Assembly (NCBI GenBank): GCA_900088475.1
Contig: FLMG01000980.1
Coordinates: 6,535-33,898 of the forward strand
Length of the DNA stretch: 27,364 nt
Direction of reading: 5' to 3'
DNA from: Hyphochytrium catenoides
Taxonomy: Eukaryota; Sar; Hyphochytriomycetes; Hyphochytriales; Hyphochytriaceae
Below are positions 17,169 to 27,364 of the stretch, in pieces. The notes below the pieces were generated by a model, which saw nothing but the letters and a program-made list of their open reading frames with translations, was not told the origin of the DNA and did no database searches. A program made the translations under genes and the position numbers. Position 1 is the stretch's first letter. Every line of letters begins with the position of its first letter.

Positions 17169-18434
17169 ACAGTAGCCAACATCATCCATTGCGAAAGGCT
17201 TTTTCCGTCCGCCGTCACCAGTCTTGCAGAAGAGATCAACTCTTCTTACTGTTGTTGGGCTATCTTTGACTGCAAATGCTGCCGTCTTCCTGGAACTTTT
17301 ATCATATCAAGTTAGCTCCAACTATTCCGCATGGTAGATGCTGAAGTGCATCACTTTGGGGCTCTGCCTTTGTTCACCGGATTAGAAGCGCGAGGTTTAT
17401 TAAGGGACCCCACTTCTCGAGAAGACTAAACTCTGGAAAGAGGAAAAGCGCCTGGGCCTGGGGATAGGCGAAGAGGGGCCATAAAGAGGAGGAGAGCCTC
17501 ACTCAAAAGGCCAGAAAGAGGAAGACCAGCAACGAGGAGTCGTTACCTTTCTGGGTCTGCCACCATTTAAAAGGAAAGTCAGGGGAAAGACCGCCTAATG
17601 CAGAGAAGAGTCATGCTAGGTTATTCACTGACTCTTTGCTTTTGCAAAAATGCACGTACAACCGCTTCGGCGGGACGAGATTCCCATGCCTTGCAGTCAA
17701 GAACTCAAAGAAGACAGAAAGTCAAAGCAAACGGCTTCCTTTAGGTGAAGTCGGAAGGGATGCAAAGATTGAGCTTGCGAGAAACGTTCAGTGGCGCCAT
17801 TTGCTCTAGCTAAAGATCGAAGCCCTGAATCCACCTCTACAACCGTTGACATGCCAGTCAACCCCAATAAAACCCTATTTTGGAATCAAAATGTATGGCA
17901 CCATGTTAGCACTGATGAGCTAATGAGGCCATCCACGAGGACACGGACAACGGTCTCAAAGCATCGTCATCATGGCTTCATCGTCTCAGACCGTGGGATT
18001 TTATGTCTCAATAAAAATCTCAATGATCTCTGTCTGTCATCTTCAATCTTCAACATGCAGATTAATTTCACACAATAATTTCTCTGTGGAAAATCGATCA
18101 CCTTGTTACATCTGATAACTGATGTCAGAGCCCCCCCTGGGGCTATGGTATGTTGATGATTGGAAGTGGAGGAAGCCTCAGAATTCAATAATCTCAAGAG
18201 GAAAGCTTCAGGATGAGGATGAAGATTCCTCCGAGTCCTCGTAGTCTCCGAAATCGCAGAGATGTGGCAACGCTCGTAGCGCTAGCCTTCCATCGGCCAG
18301 ATGAGATGACAGCGAATGCAGCAGCAAGCTATCGATATAACCACGAGCCAAGTCAGTAACTGATAGTGCTCGTGCTCCTGCGATATCGTGACAGAGAGTG
18401 AGGTCTACGTACCTAGCTCAGCAAGAAAGGACCC

Positions 18435-19739
18435 ATGAAGCCGATAGCATCAATTGATGTGTCGGTGCGATCGCTAGAGTCGAACTTAAAGGCACAAGGT
18501 CCCACTAGCACGCAACATGTAGTAGTCACCCCAGGACAGGTAGCTCTGTTCCATGTGTTTGAGAACGTCCTCGATATCTGACACATGCTTCCAGGTCATA
18601 ACCAGCGAGCAGGGCTTCCTTCGTGGCCATGGCACCTACGTGGAGAACGGTTGCCTTATCGCAAGTCTTGCAGGAGTCGTTGAGCGCGTGAATAAGCTCA
18701 TTAGTGTAAGGCCCCTTAAGTCGAGGTACATCGGTGAAGTAGGTGATATCGTAGTGGGCCGGATCACCGATGTCGGCAGCAACCGTTGGAAAGTGGACGT
18801 CAATGGGCTTCAGGATGCGGTAAGCCATTATAAGCCAGCAAAGGCTTTGTTTGCGTGCGCATCATGCACCGCAGCGTCTCTGCTGGTTTTTGACGGTTAA
18901 CTACTCCGGTTTTTTAGCCTTATTCACTCTGTGTGTGCCTGCTACTCGATTAGCATCCGGCGACTTCCTGTTATCCTGACATATTTCCGAATACTCTTTC
19001 GCAGATTCTGATGCTGTCCAGTGTCAATCTTCCTGGTGGCGTCCAGCGCCGTCGAACGTATGAGGACCAGTTGCAGATGCGGAACCTCTTCGAAGAGCAC
19101 GATCTTATTAGTGCAGAGGTGCAGGAAGTGAGACATGACGGTACCTTGTCTCTCCACACGCGAAGCCTGAAGTATGGCAAGCTAGAGAATGGACAGTTTC
19201 TCTCTGTTCCTCCTTCCTTCATTAGAAGGCTCAAGAATCACACTCTGACTCTCCCTTGTGGAGTGGATATTATACTGGGGAACAACGGGTACATCTGGCT
19301 GACCTACCGCAGTGAAGAGGCACACCCTGGCGACGAGGAGAAGCACATGAACGAGATCACGGAGAGCATGCAGCAGCGCCAGAAGAGACACGCAGGTGCG
19401 ATTAGAGAAAGTTGCTTTCCCTTGAGTTGCCTTCCCTTGATAACCTGTTCTCTTCACCTACTTGGCTCCGATTGTCCTCTCTCCCTATCTCTTGGGTTTT
19501 CTTCGTTCTTATTTGTAGCAACCGAGATTGCCCCAGAAGGTAGAGAAAGGATCTGTCGGGTGCACAACGCCATTCTTTGTCTTCGCTCTGTGGGATCTCA
19601 GATCTCCCCTACCGCTATAATGGAGGTGTATGATTCCAGCATAGAGTTGAACCTGGAAGCAAAGGATATGCTCCACTCGGACAACCTGTCCCGTCTGACA
19701 GCCAGAGCCGAAGCTGAGGAAGACGCGATGGACTTTTAG
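18435..19739 (+). CDS. RRP4: Exosome complex subunit RRP4 / EXOSC2, 4 exons
   Basis: Cap subunit of the RNA exosome, the 3'-to-5' RNA processing and decay machine of nucleus and cytoplasm; S1 and KH domains help thread RNA into the core. Exons 18435-18539, 18595-18819, 19005-19395 and 19519-19739 give 313 residues, close to family size. Hallmarks: VVVTPGQVITSEQGFLRGHGT spans the first junction (about residues 28-49); VERVNKL and RYIGEVGDIVVGRITDV begin the S1 domain (80-95); LSSVNLPGG (114-122), LHTRSLKYGKL (160-170) and ILGNNGYIW (200-208) are the S1/KH signatures. All junctions are GT-AG and in phase. ATG 18435 is the first ATG that keeps the frame and gives a normal N-terminus. Intron 3 (19396-19518, 123 nt) is a multiple of three without a stop, so retaining it would insert 41 residues. 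Confidence 0.96.
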
Positions 19740-20086
19740 GTCTTCTCTACCGTGCGAGCTCCAGTCCATTCCCCAAGTCTGTGGGTCCTCTCTCTACTTC
19801 TCTGCTTAGATAACACCTTGTACCATAGCTACCACCCCACGAGTGGGTCTAGTGACGCACTCTTTCAAGTGCTCTTAACCCACCTTTTGTCTCGTAGCCC
19901 CTGGTCTCTCTTTGGTGCCGAGTCCTCTTTCCTCTCTCGTCCCAAGCGCCTTCCCACTCTCGTTTCCTGCCCGCATGCCTTATATAGAAGAAAGCAAACT
20001 CCACATTTTCTTGCTATAAAAGCTGAATTTTAACATTCTATACGCTAAGATCTGAGTAGACACCTGTAAAGAAGAGCGACAAACCG
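19740..20086. other. 3' flank of RRP4, convergent intergenic region
   Basis: Between the RRP4 stop and the uncertain minus-strand open frame. Rather CT-rich, with AT-rich sequence (TATAAAAGCTGAATTTTAACATT) near 20015-20037 that could mark the RRP4 3' end; no exact AATAAA is seen nearby. Confidence 0.4.
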
Positions 20087-20576
20087 CTATTGTGTGCCAC
20101 TCCTCAGCTCAGTCATCAAGGACCCACGAAGTCCATATAGTAAAGAACATAAGCAAGAAGTTGCGAAGAAGCGTTCGTTTGGGAGAAGAAAAAGCGTTCG
20201 CTTAGGAGAAGGAGAAAGCAGCGAAAAAGAGAGAGATACAGGATCAATGACCTGTGGAACAGAGAAACCCATCGTAGGACATGAGGAATAGGCAACAACG
20301 TAAACCCACACATGCTCCTGCTTGTCGGCATCTCTGCCGATGGTAACGTTAGCCGTGACCGCAGGAGAACGAGAGTGAGACGTGGAGGCATGATTCCCTA
20401 GTACTATGAGGTTCCGATTCAGGTCGACGAGCCACTGCATGATGTTCCTAGCCAACCCAGCAGTGAGGATGTTGTCTTGCCTTACGCTGAGGCGTAACGT
20501 TGAAAGAATAACTGGCACGTTAGGGAGAGAGAACTCGGAATGACAATCTTCAGTCCAAGGGTTACTCTCCTTCCCC
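20087..20576 (-). other. Unexplained open frame beyond the bZIP gene: possible extra bZIP exon or separate gene
   Basis: From an acceptor-like GCGCTAG (20577) the minus strand stays open for about 160 codons to a stop at 20087. The first 110 or so residues look protein-like: NPWTEDCHSEFSLPNV, then ILSTLRLSVRQDNILTAGLA, NIMQWLVDLNRNLIVLGNHA and GRDADKQEHVWVYVV. The tail from about 20260 onward is low-complexity and probably not coding. It could be spliced to the bZIP gene: the bZIP stop lies across a GTGAGG donor (20734), and a path through a 13-nt micro-exon (20649-20637) keeps frame, but that path is weak. No family recognised. Confidence 0.3.
20169..20213. repeat. Imperfect 23-nt tandem duplication
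   Basis: AAGCGTTCGTTTGGGAGAAG is followed 23 nt later by AAGCGTTCGCTTAGGAGAAG. It lies in the low-complexity tail of the open frame above, which argues that this end of the frame is not coding. Confidence 0.6.
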
Positions 20577-20682
20577 TAGCGCATCTGCTATGATATACAA
20601 TGACGCCTTGTGAAGGTAGGCTTCGAGTGTCCTCACTGTGTGATTTTGGCTAGGTCCACCGGTATAAGCAAGAGAGGCAAGC

Positions 20683-20711
20683 TCTCTTTCCTCTCTCTCT
20701 CTCTCTCTCTC
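20683..20711. repeat. CT-rich simple-sequence tract
   Basis: Nearly pure CT run on the plus strand just downstream of the bZIP stop. If the bZIP transcript extends further, this tract would lie in an intron (20650-20734) or the 3' UTR as a GA run. Confidence 0.85.
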
Positions 20712-20730
20712 CCCCGCTGCTTCGTTCTCC

Positions 20731-22129
20731 TCACCACTGGCGCTCCCCCCGATGCGGCATTCCATTAGGAACAGCCATCTCATGCCCCCGGGGGCTTGGC
20801 TCGCTGACGGTTTCACAATAGGCCATGCTGCTTGGACCGATAGAGGAGCCATACATCACCGAAGAGCCACTGCCCCCAGAACTGGCGTACATGCCATGGT
20901 TGTTATAGTGCTGGTGAGGGAGAGGGAGAGGTCCCTGATGACTGTGATGGGCCATGGGATGATATCCTACTCGTGGATAGCCATACACGGGCGGGCTCCC
21001 CGCGATAGGTGGCGTTGACCCGCCTTCCTTGCTCATGTGGTTGATGCCCATGTGCCGTGGCAGCATCGGCGGATTGTTAGACTCCATCTCGTACCCTGAA
21101 GATGCGTTTTGATACTCTGCAAGGGTGCGTTTCAGCTCCGCGTTCATCATCTGGAGCTCTTCCATCTTCTTTTGATCCACGCCTGTTTAGGATTGACAGA
21201 CAGCGCGGTGAGAAAACGCTCGCAAGAGGCATCCTTGGGCCTTGTCCGGTTCCTTCTACCCGGAAAGACCACGAATAGACGGAGAGACAGGGACAAATGG
21301 AGGACAAGCCTATCGCGGACGTACCATTCCTCGACGATTCCACGAGGTTCCTGAGCGTCGCATTGACGATCTTTAGCTCTTGATTCTCTTTCCTTAGCTT
21401 TGCTGCAGTCTCCTCAAGCTCATGAATCCTCTCTTTGCGTCTCTGACGACTCAGCTTCGCGGCCTTCCGGTTCAGTTCCAGCCGCTTGAGGCGCTGGGAA
21501 TATCCATCATTCGCCGAAGCCGCAGACGGAGGAGGGCCCGCTCCTGTGTCGAAAGAACGAGTTAGAGAAAGGCGAACGATTAAGCGATTGCCTGCCAACA
21601 AAGAGAGACTAACAGAAGGGCACACTATCTAGTGCTGATGGTATGAGTCCAAGGATGGCTCCTCCTGCGCCAAGAGTAAGAAGTATAACAGAAACCGCGG
21701 GCCCAGATACAATTAATGGCAAAGAAGTTAACAGGAAGATGAGCATGGCAAGACCCAAGGGTAACATGAGACGCACGAAACACGTAGTGGTCAGAGTCTT
21801 CTAATGAACTTACCTTCAGAGCTCGTGGAGGATGGCGGTGTACCATCGCTCTTTTCTTTGGATGTGGTCGCTCCTGTCTTTTGGGCCTTTGGCGGCTTTT
21901 TGCTTGGAGGGCGCTCCACCTTCGGTCTTTTGGCAGAGTGTCCATTGGTCTCTGTAGACGAGGAAGAGGAGCTCTTCACTGTCGGATGCACGGTGCTGTC
22001 TCTGTCACTCTCTCCCGCTGCTTTGGTTGATTGGGAGGAAGAGCGGCTCTTCTTGTCGGATTTGGATGACCTCGATGAGTTCGAGCCATTAGAGGAAGTG
22101 GACGAGGATCCATCCCCCGTCTTCGTCAT
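20731..22129 (-). CDS. bZIP transcription factor, 3 exons
   Basis: Sequence-specific nuclear DNA-binding factor. Exons 22129-21814, 21543-21325 and 21182-20731 join in frame to 328 residues; introns are 270 nt (GTAAGT...CACAG) and 142 nt (GTACGT...AACAG). Residues 1-105 are Ser/Lys/Thr-rich and likely disordered. The basic region carries the invariant N-x7-R spacing in NRKAAKLSRQRRKER (N130, R138), followed by leucines at 148, 155, 162 and 169 in exact heptads; coiled coil may resume after the second intron (EELQMMNAELKRTL). The C-terminus is Gly/Pro/His/Tyr/Ser-rich, typical of an activation region. Basic-region residues are conserved but the subfamily is not clear. The TGA stop overlaps a GTGAGG donor-like sequence, so a longer C-terminus is possible. 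The gene is convergent with RRP4. Confidence 0.92.
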
Positions 22130-22181
22130 CTCACTTGCAGGATGTTGCCATGTGACAGGGCCTCTTCGTGCCCATTTGCAA

Positions 22182-22654
22182 TGTCTCTCTCTCTCTCTCT
22201 GTAGGGTGTGTCTCTGTCCCTCTCTCTCGCTCTCCCTTGCCTATGTCTCTCTTTGCGTATTATACCTCCTTGTCTTCTTGCAATAGATCTTTTCCGCGTT
22301 CGTCTCTTGGTAACTTTCTTGGAGGTCACTTTCTCTCAATCTCCCGTTCTCTGCTCTAGCTTTTCAAACTCTTTTAACTCTCTCTCTCTCTCTCTCTCTT
22401 TCCTTTCTCTGACACTGAAGAACGATGCTGATGAGCTGTTACATCAGAGGTCTTCGCCTCGGAACTGCTGCTCCTTGGACGAGCGGATGAGTTTCCATCG
22501 TTGTGGCGTCACGCCAGTCGTCCGGGCCTGTCTTACAGCAGCACTTGCCGTCTGCCCAAACCAATCAACCTTGGAAGACAGGGCAACAGAGAAGAGAGAA
22601 CATAGCGCTCTTTCTCTCTCTCTCTCTCTCTCGTTCTCTCTCTCTCTCTCTTTC
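22182..22654. repeat. Cluster of CT tracts upstream of the bZIP gene
   Basis: CT runs at about 22182-22201, 22380-22401 and 22612-22654 lie in the first 550 bp upstream of the bZIP ATG. On the transcribed strand of that gene they read as GA runs, so they may fall in its promoter or 5' leader. Ser/Leu-rich frames through this area are low-complexity artefacts. Confidence 0.7.
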
Positions 22655-25140
22655 TCTGAGGTTGCGGCGCCGGGCCAGCTGTCTCTGGTCTCCCCTAGAA
22701 AATGTGCTGCGGGCAAGTTATTGAGCGCCATGAGGAGGAAACAGGGAAGGTAAGAAATTGTCAGAAGAGGCACGAGACAGAATTAGGAAGAACCAGAGAG
22801 CGAGTGAGTAAAGTGTGCTTTGAAGCGCGTGTTCACTTGTTAATAGCGCGAGACAGAGTGCAATAGAGGCATGTTTGCTGACTGAGAGAGAGAGAGAGAC
22901 AAAGAGAGGAGCATGCATTATGATGGGGCAGGGAGAAAGAAATAGGGAGGACAGAAGCCAGCCAGAGAGGAATATTTCCAGGAGTTGGTAACACATTCTT
23001 CAGCGTTTATCCCATATTCCCACCAGGGGCACAAGGAAACGAAGGAGAAAGGTGAGTTATGGTATGCGGCGGATAATCTTTGGGTGGGTCTGTTTCCTTA
23101 CTGTTGCTCTTCGGAAGAAAGAGCCGATGAGCCATCTAGACAGATCAGCAAATGAGATACTAAATAACTATGATAGCGCTGTTCTATGTCTTGAGACAGA
23201 GTGAAGCCTAGATAACTCTTGAGGGATCGTGAGACAGGCGGGTGAGGTATATGGAGTGGGGGGTGGGGCAAGACGAAAGGCAGAGAGGAGGAGGAAGGCA
23301 AATCACTACAAAGTCACTAGGACCGTAAGTTTTATGGCAGGACTGGGGCCCCTCTCGCCCTCGCCTAACTTTTGTACAGAGATATTCCCTTCCCCTTATT
23401 ACCTGCCCATTACCCCAAAAGGGAGCTTGTTTCCTCAACCACCAGGCCCTCCTCACCCACCGAATATTATTACTACTACGACTGGCATTCTTTTCTAATA
23501 CTGAGACAGGCGGAAATCTTTCGGCTCACCAACCGCCGATTGAAAAGCAAAGTCGGGAGCAGATTATATATATTTATTGATGAAAATAAACAAAAAAATG
23601 TGGCATTTTGTACATTTTACTGTCGAGCCTTTATTACAGTGAAAGAAAGAGGATTTATTAATGTAACCAACAATGGAATTAAGATTTTCTGGAGTAGATG
23701 GCTTTTCTAATAATAAAAGGGGAAGTTGTTTGAAGACAGTTTGGTCTTTGAAGCTTTCGTTTCTGAAGGTTCGCCTTACGAAATGTTTCATTAGTGAACT
23801 ATTACCTAAAGACTGGGTTTTTCTCTTGGATCCAAGCATCTGGTTTCCGAGTGTTTCTGAGATTGTTCCAGAGGACACAGCCACGTAGAGTGCCCCTAGA
23901 ATGTGAGGTGGATACGGTACGGTGCCTTCTTTTGTGCTCTCCTTCACCAAATTGGGGGCAGAACTTTTGGCATCTGACATTCTCAGTTCATGCGCCAAGA
24001 CCATTTTACTGTGGTGAAGAAACTAGGAAGAGTTTGAAAGGCGAAGATGAACCTACTGGAAAGAAGAGTCCACGAAAGCCAGTCATTAAAGGTGCGAAGG
24101 ATCCATAAGAGATGCCTGGCTGGGTGAGGGTCCGCCACAATCCACAGTCAAATAAAGGGGTTCCTTCACGTGCTAGACAGAGATGAGAGTGATAGGAGGA
24201 AAAGAGATATATTATTAGATTCCCCATACAGTAACTGTACGTCACTGAGATCACAAACACTGACAAAAAGTGTGCAATCTGGGAACTCATTTATCTCTCA
24301 TTATTCTGTCTCTCACCCTACTCCACAATAGTGCTTTCCAGCCATATTCCTGCCACTCTCTGTCTTGAGCTAATCTTCATGACGTCATGTTCCAATTTTC
24401 ATCCCACCCGCCCCACAGAGAAGGGAAAGAGGAGGGGATCTAAGGCAAACCGCCAAACGCAGTTTAGCAAGGGTAGAACTCCATGGGTTATGTGCTCACA
24501 CAGCTCGTATCAGGTTTGCCACGATGGCCTGTCAACCACAAAAAGTGGACCTGGTGCCTTTGTCTTGCTCCGGCGGGTGGGGCTCCTCGTCTCTCCAACA
24601 TTATTCTCGGACTCGCTGCCTTAATGTTCTCCATCTCTTCGCGATCAATCTCCCTTCCTGTCCCTCTCTGTAGTACCTGTAGTCTGTCTCGGTCTCCAAG
24701 AGCCTAGGTTTCTGTACAACTCAATAACGGGTTCTAGAAGCCTCTTCTTTCATGCTCTGTCTCCAGATCAGAACGTATCTCTCCTGGGTCTATTTTAGAC
24801 CATAAGGGCTATTACATACCTTCTACGCGGCCGAGATCAACACTCTGTCTAGTGAGACCCTTCCCCTCGTGATGGCTCTGTCTCGACGCTTCTTGACTGA
24901 CTAAGATCCTTCACACACGGAGAGAGACAGAGTGAGGAAAGAGATGTACATTGCAAAACAGAGTGAGGAGAGAGAAACATTGGATAAAGGCAAAGAAAGC
25001 GTGATGGAGGGAGGACGAGGATGTGAGAGATACGAGGAGAATTGACAGACTAAGAAAGAGAGAAGGGAAGGGCGTTATGAGGCTGGTGTGGTGGGGGCTT
25101 CGAGCTCCATCTCTTGTGATGCTCCAAACAAGTGTCCTAC
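22655..25140. other. No recognisable gene; partly AT-rich
   Basis: Frames up to 146 codons occur (23564-24004 minus) but begin or end in AT-rich, Lys/Phe/Ile-biased sequence and overlap frames on the other strand with equal claim. A block at 23560-23720 is clearly more AT-rich than the rest of the window. A short GA run lies near 22880-22900. No RNA gene seen. Confidence 0.4.
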
Positions 25141-25150
25141 CTTGTTCCTG

Positions 25151-25188
<38 letters not shown>

Positions 25189-25320
25189 CCTCTCTCTCTC
25201 TCTTTCCTTCCTTCTCTCCGTCTCTCTCTCGCTCTGTATCCCTCCTCTTTGCTCTCTTTCTTCTGTCTTTTCTAGCTACTCTGTCTCTCTCTTTCTTCCT
25301 TTTGTGTCTCTTTATTGGCG
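25151..25320. repeat. Long CT-rich tract
   Basis: A nearly pure CT run of about 55 nt (25151-25205) followed by a degenerate CTTT-rich stretch. The two overlapping 140-170 codon frames here are Ser/Leu low-complexity translations. Confidence 0.85.
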
Positions 25321-26423
25321 TTTCGCGATCTCTCGCTCTTTATCTCTCCCCTCAACGTGTCACGTCGCTCCTGCCTCTCTCAGTGCAGCGGCTTTCTTTC
25401 CCTCTGTCTCCCATCCTCTTATGCCAGTTGCTTGGCTTTTCACTCTCACTCCTTCCTCTATCTTCATCACCCATCAACACTTCTTCTTCCCGTTGTGTCC
25501 TGTCTCCAAGAGATGATAGTGAATGAGGAGATGGGATGATGAGGAGTCGTCAGCCCTGTCGCTCTTTCTCCCATCAGCCACCGGTCCAGCAGCATGTGGT
25601 TAGCCAAAAAGACGGAGAAGGAAAGACCCCAGTCTCACTATCCTCATGCTCTTCTTATCATCATGAAAAGCTTTGAAGGAGGAGAAGAGAAGACCGAGAA
25701 GGAAGCGCTGCAGGCAGCATTCTGGCTCGTGGATGATGATCATGACCACCATACGCTTATGCACAGCTTTATGTACTGAAAGGGAGAAGAAGGAGGAGAT
25801 GACGAGTTGACCTCTGGTTGCTTGTTCCTTCGCCTGTCTCCCATCTCTCAGGATGGAGCTGTGTTCTCCGTTTCCTATCTCTTCCGTCTCTCTAGCCTCG
25901 TGGCTTTCCATCTGCAGAAGCTTGTCTTCTTGTGACTTTCTGCCATAAAAGGAGAGGAGACTAGCGGCGGATGATGACAGGTCCTATCTCTCCTCCTTTT
26001 ATGGCAGAGGAACTTGCACAACATGACGAGATCAAGGGAAGCGTCGCCTCTCATTCATCACTTCTTACTGCACTACCGCAGCCACCTCGGGCTCTACAGC
26101 CAGTCCTGCTGCGGCTAGCTGGCATCGAGACTCCAAGAATAGTTGCAAAACATTACTATTCTTCAACGCCTGTCCCAATCTCCGTAGTTGTTTCTATCTC
26201 TTCTTGCTCTTCATTCAATCTTGCCCATCTCACTCCCATGCAAGCTCCCCACCACCACTACTAGCCCGTCTCTCTCTCTCACTGTGTCTCTCTCCTGATC
26301 GTTATTCTTTTTCTCCTTCGTCACTTCTTTCTTCCTGATACGGCGCAAGGAGGATAAGTCAGTGCAGAAACAGCTGGTGCAGGAGGCGGCCCTCCCCTCA
26401 AGAAATGGTTCGGTTCTTACGAA
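25321..26423. other. No confident gene
   Basis: A forward frame at 25971-26264, with a better-placed ATG at 26001, gives a partly protein-like product beginning MAEELAQHDEIKG, but it starts inside the hairpin at 25939-26008 and ends in low-complexity Ser/His sequence. I do not call it a gene. A CT tract lies at about 26266-26295. Confidence 0.35.
25939..26008. repeat. Inverted repeat able to form a hairpin
   Basis: TCTGCCATAAAAGGAG (25939-25954) is matched exactly by its reverse complement at 25993-26008, with further imperfect pairing towards the loop. The stem would be at least 16 bp around a loop of under 40 nt. Confidence 0.75.
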
Positions 26424-27045
26424 GCGAGTGCACAGAGTAAGCGAAGGTTCTTGTTTAGTAAGAGGTTGTAAGATATCTTCTAAGGTCAATGGTGTGACAC
26501 TGTTGTTGATGTCATTGAAAATAATAGTGGAGTGAGCAGTGAAGGATAAATGGTAACCTCACTGTCCCTATACCTAAGGAACCTAACGTTGTGAGGCTCA
26601 GGGGGAGTGTTGGAACATGTGGGACTCTCACACTTGGGTTGCAACGATCAATGGGGCAAGCTGACAGGCATTGACTGGCAGCCAGTATAGGTGTCACAAG
26701 ATTTATGACTCAAAGCGTCATCGTGTGACCACACTGGCACTTCACACGTGCCTCAGAGGCACTTTGGGCCAGTGAACCTGGACAGATTTGACCACATTCG
26801 TAGTTCTTTTCAGCTCCTTCCTTATCTTCTTGCTTCTATCATATTCTTCTTACTCCTAAGAACTCTCTATGAAGTAGGTACCATGAGTAGGACTCTTAGG
26901 TATAGGGACAGTGAGGTTACCATTTATCCTTCACTGTTCACTCCGCTATTTTCAATGACATCAACAACAGTGTCACACCATTGACCTTAGAAGATATCTT
27001 ACAACCTCTTACTAACAAGAACCTTCGCTTACTCTGTATGCTTGC
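26424..27045. mobile_element. Inverted-repeat (foldback/MITE-like) element, arms about 145 bp
   Basis: The sequence at 26432-26578 is present in reverse complement at 26895-27037. Across about 145 bp the arms differ only by a few bases: an extra T (TTGTTTAGT against TTGTTAGT), ATAATAGTGG against ATAGCGG, and GAGCAG against GAACAG. Weaker similarity continues about 8 bp beyond each outer edge. The 316-bp spacer (26579-26894) has no convincing coding frame. Long arms, short non-coding centre and about 0.6 kb total fit a non-autonomous foldback or MITE-type DNA element; a hairpin-RNA locus or a recent inverted duplication is also possible. No target-site duplication is obvious. Confidence 0.7.
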
Positions 27046-27364
27046 GAGCAGGGAAGACTGTAGAAATAAGTACTAGAGATTGCTCTCTTTGTTAGCAGAA
27101 AGAGAGAAAGGGAGAGACAGAAGTAGAAAAGAGAGAGAGACAACCATGTCGTATAGCAGCGGGAAGCAGCCGATAGCTAGTCCTGGTCGGCAAATAATGT
27201 TGACCGACCTTCCCAGCTTTCTTTTCTAATACTCTGGCCCCCTCCGTTTCCCCCTTACTTCGGTCAATTCATTCCTCTCTCTCTCTCTCTCTTCTCCTCT
27301 CTCTCTCTTTCTTTCTTCTCTCTCTCCCTCTCCCTTTTTCTCTTTCTCTCTCTCTCTCTCTCTC
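27046..27364. repeat. GA-rich then CT-rich low-complexity sequence to the window edge
   Basis: A GA-rich stretch at about 27098-27143 switches to a CT-rich run from about 27272 that continues past the end of the window. No gene seen. Confidence 0.8.

Larger units (their letters stand above)
14681..18434. other. No recognisable gene over 3.7 kb
   Basis: Open frames up to about 110 codons occur on both strands (for example 16141-16470 minus, 15852-16133 and 16460-16786 plus), but they overlap, have biased composition and show no family motif. CT-rich tracts sit at about 14881-14894 and 15425-15481. The end nearest 18434 should contain the RRP4 promoter. No rRNA or tRNA was seen; no convincing T-arm with a matching acceptor stem was found. 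Confidence 0.45.

Noticed and set aside
22208-22753. 181-codon forward frame
   Set aside because: Ser/Leu low complexity from CT repeats, lying antisense to the bZIP leader region.
23564-24004. 146-codon minus-strand frame
   Set aside because: AT-rich biased end, no motif, and equally long forward frames overlap it.
25023-25526. Two overlapping forward frames of 142 and 167 codons
   Set aside because: Both are translations of the CT tract in different frames.

Overview
This window looks like nuclear DNA of an intron-rich unicellular eukaryote, perhaps a microalga or fungus-like protist; the lineage is inferred with low confidence. The coding genes are eukaryote-specific (a nuclear exosome cap subunit, an ERCC6L2/SWI2-type SNF2 ATPase, a bZIP factor). 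They are split by many short GT-AG introns, mostly 50-90 nt, and there are no operons, Shine-Dalgarno sites or prokaryotic elements. CT/GA simple-sequence tracts are abundant in the non-coding DNA.

Layout. 1-2949: GA-rich minisatellite followed by about 2.5 kb without a recognisable gene. 2950-8486 (minus): a 20-exon ERCC6L2/SWI2-like gene whose inferred exons join to 1,282 codons with SNF2 motifs I-VI intact. 9709-10626 (minus): a 3-exon EI24/RRT8-like multi-pass membrane protein whose stop codon lies inside an AATAAA hexamer. 10752-11570 (minus): coding-like fragments I cannot assemble. 13323-14006 (minus): a small secretory-type protein of unknown function in 3 exons. 14094-14680: weak coding signals. 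14681-18434: no gene recognised. 18435-19739 (plus): a 4-exon RRP4/EXOSC2 gene. 20731-22129 (minus): a 3-exon bZIP factor convergent with RRP4, with an unexplained open frame (20087-20576) beyond its stop. 22130-27364: CT tracts, a short hairpin, and a 0.6-kb element with about 145-bp, nearly identical inverted arms.

The recognised genes have housekeeping or regulatory roles (RNA processing, DNA repair, membrane, transcription) and do not look like one pathway. The best candidates for something undescribed are the long inverted-repeat element near the right end, the unknown signal-peptide gene with a 38-nt intron, the bZIP gene whose stop codon overlaps a splice-donor-like sequence, and the fragmented coding signal at 10.75-11.6 kb. 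Exon boundaries were inferred by hand from frame continuity, GT-AG sites and remembered family sequence; none was confirmed with transcripts or database searches.
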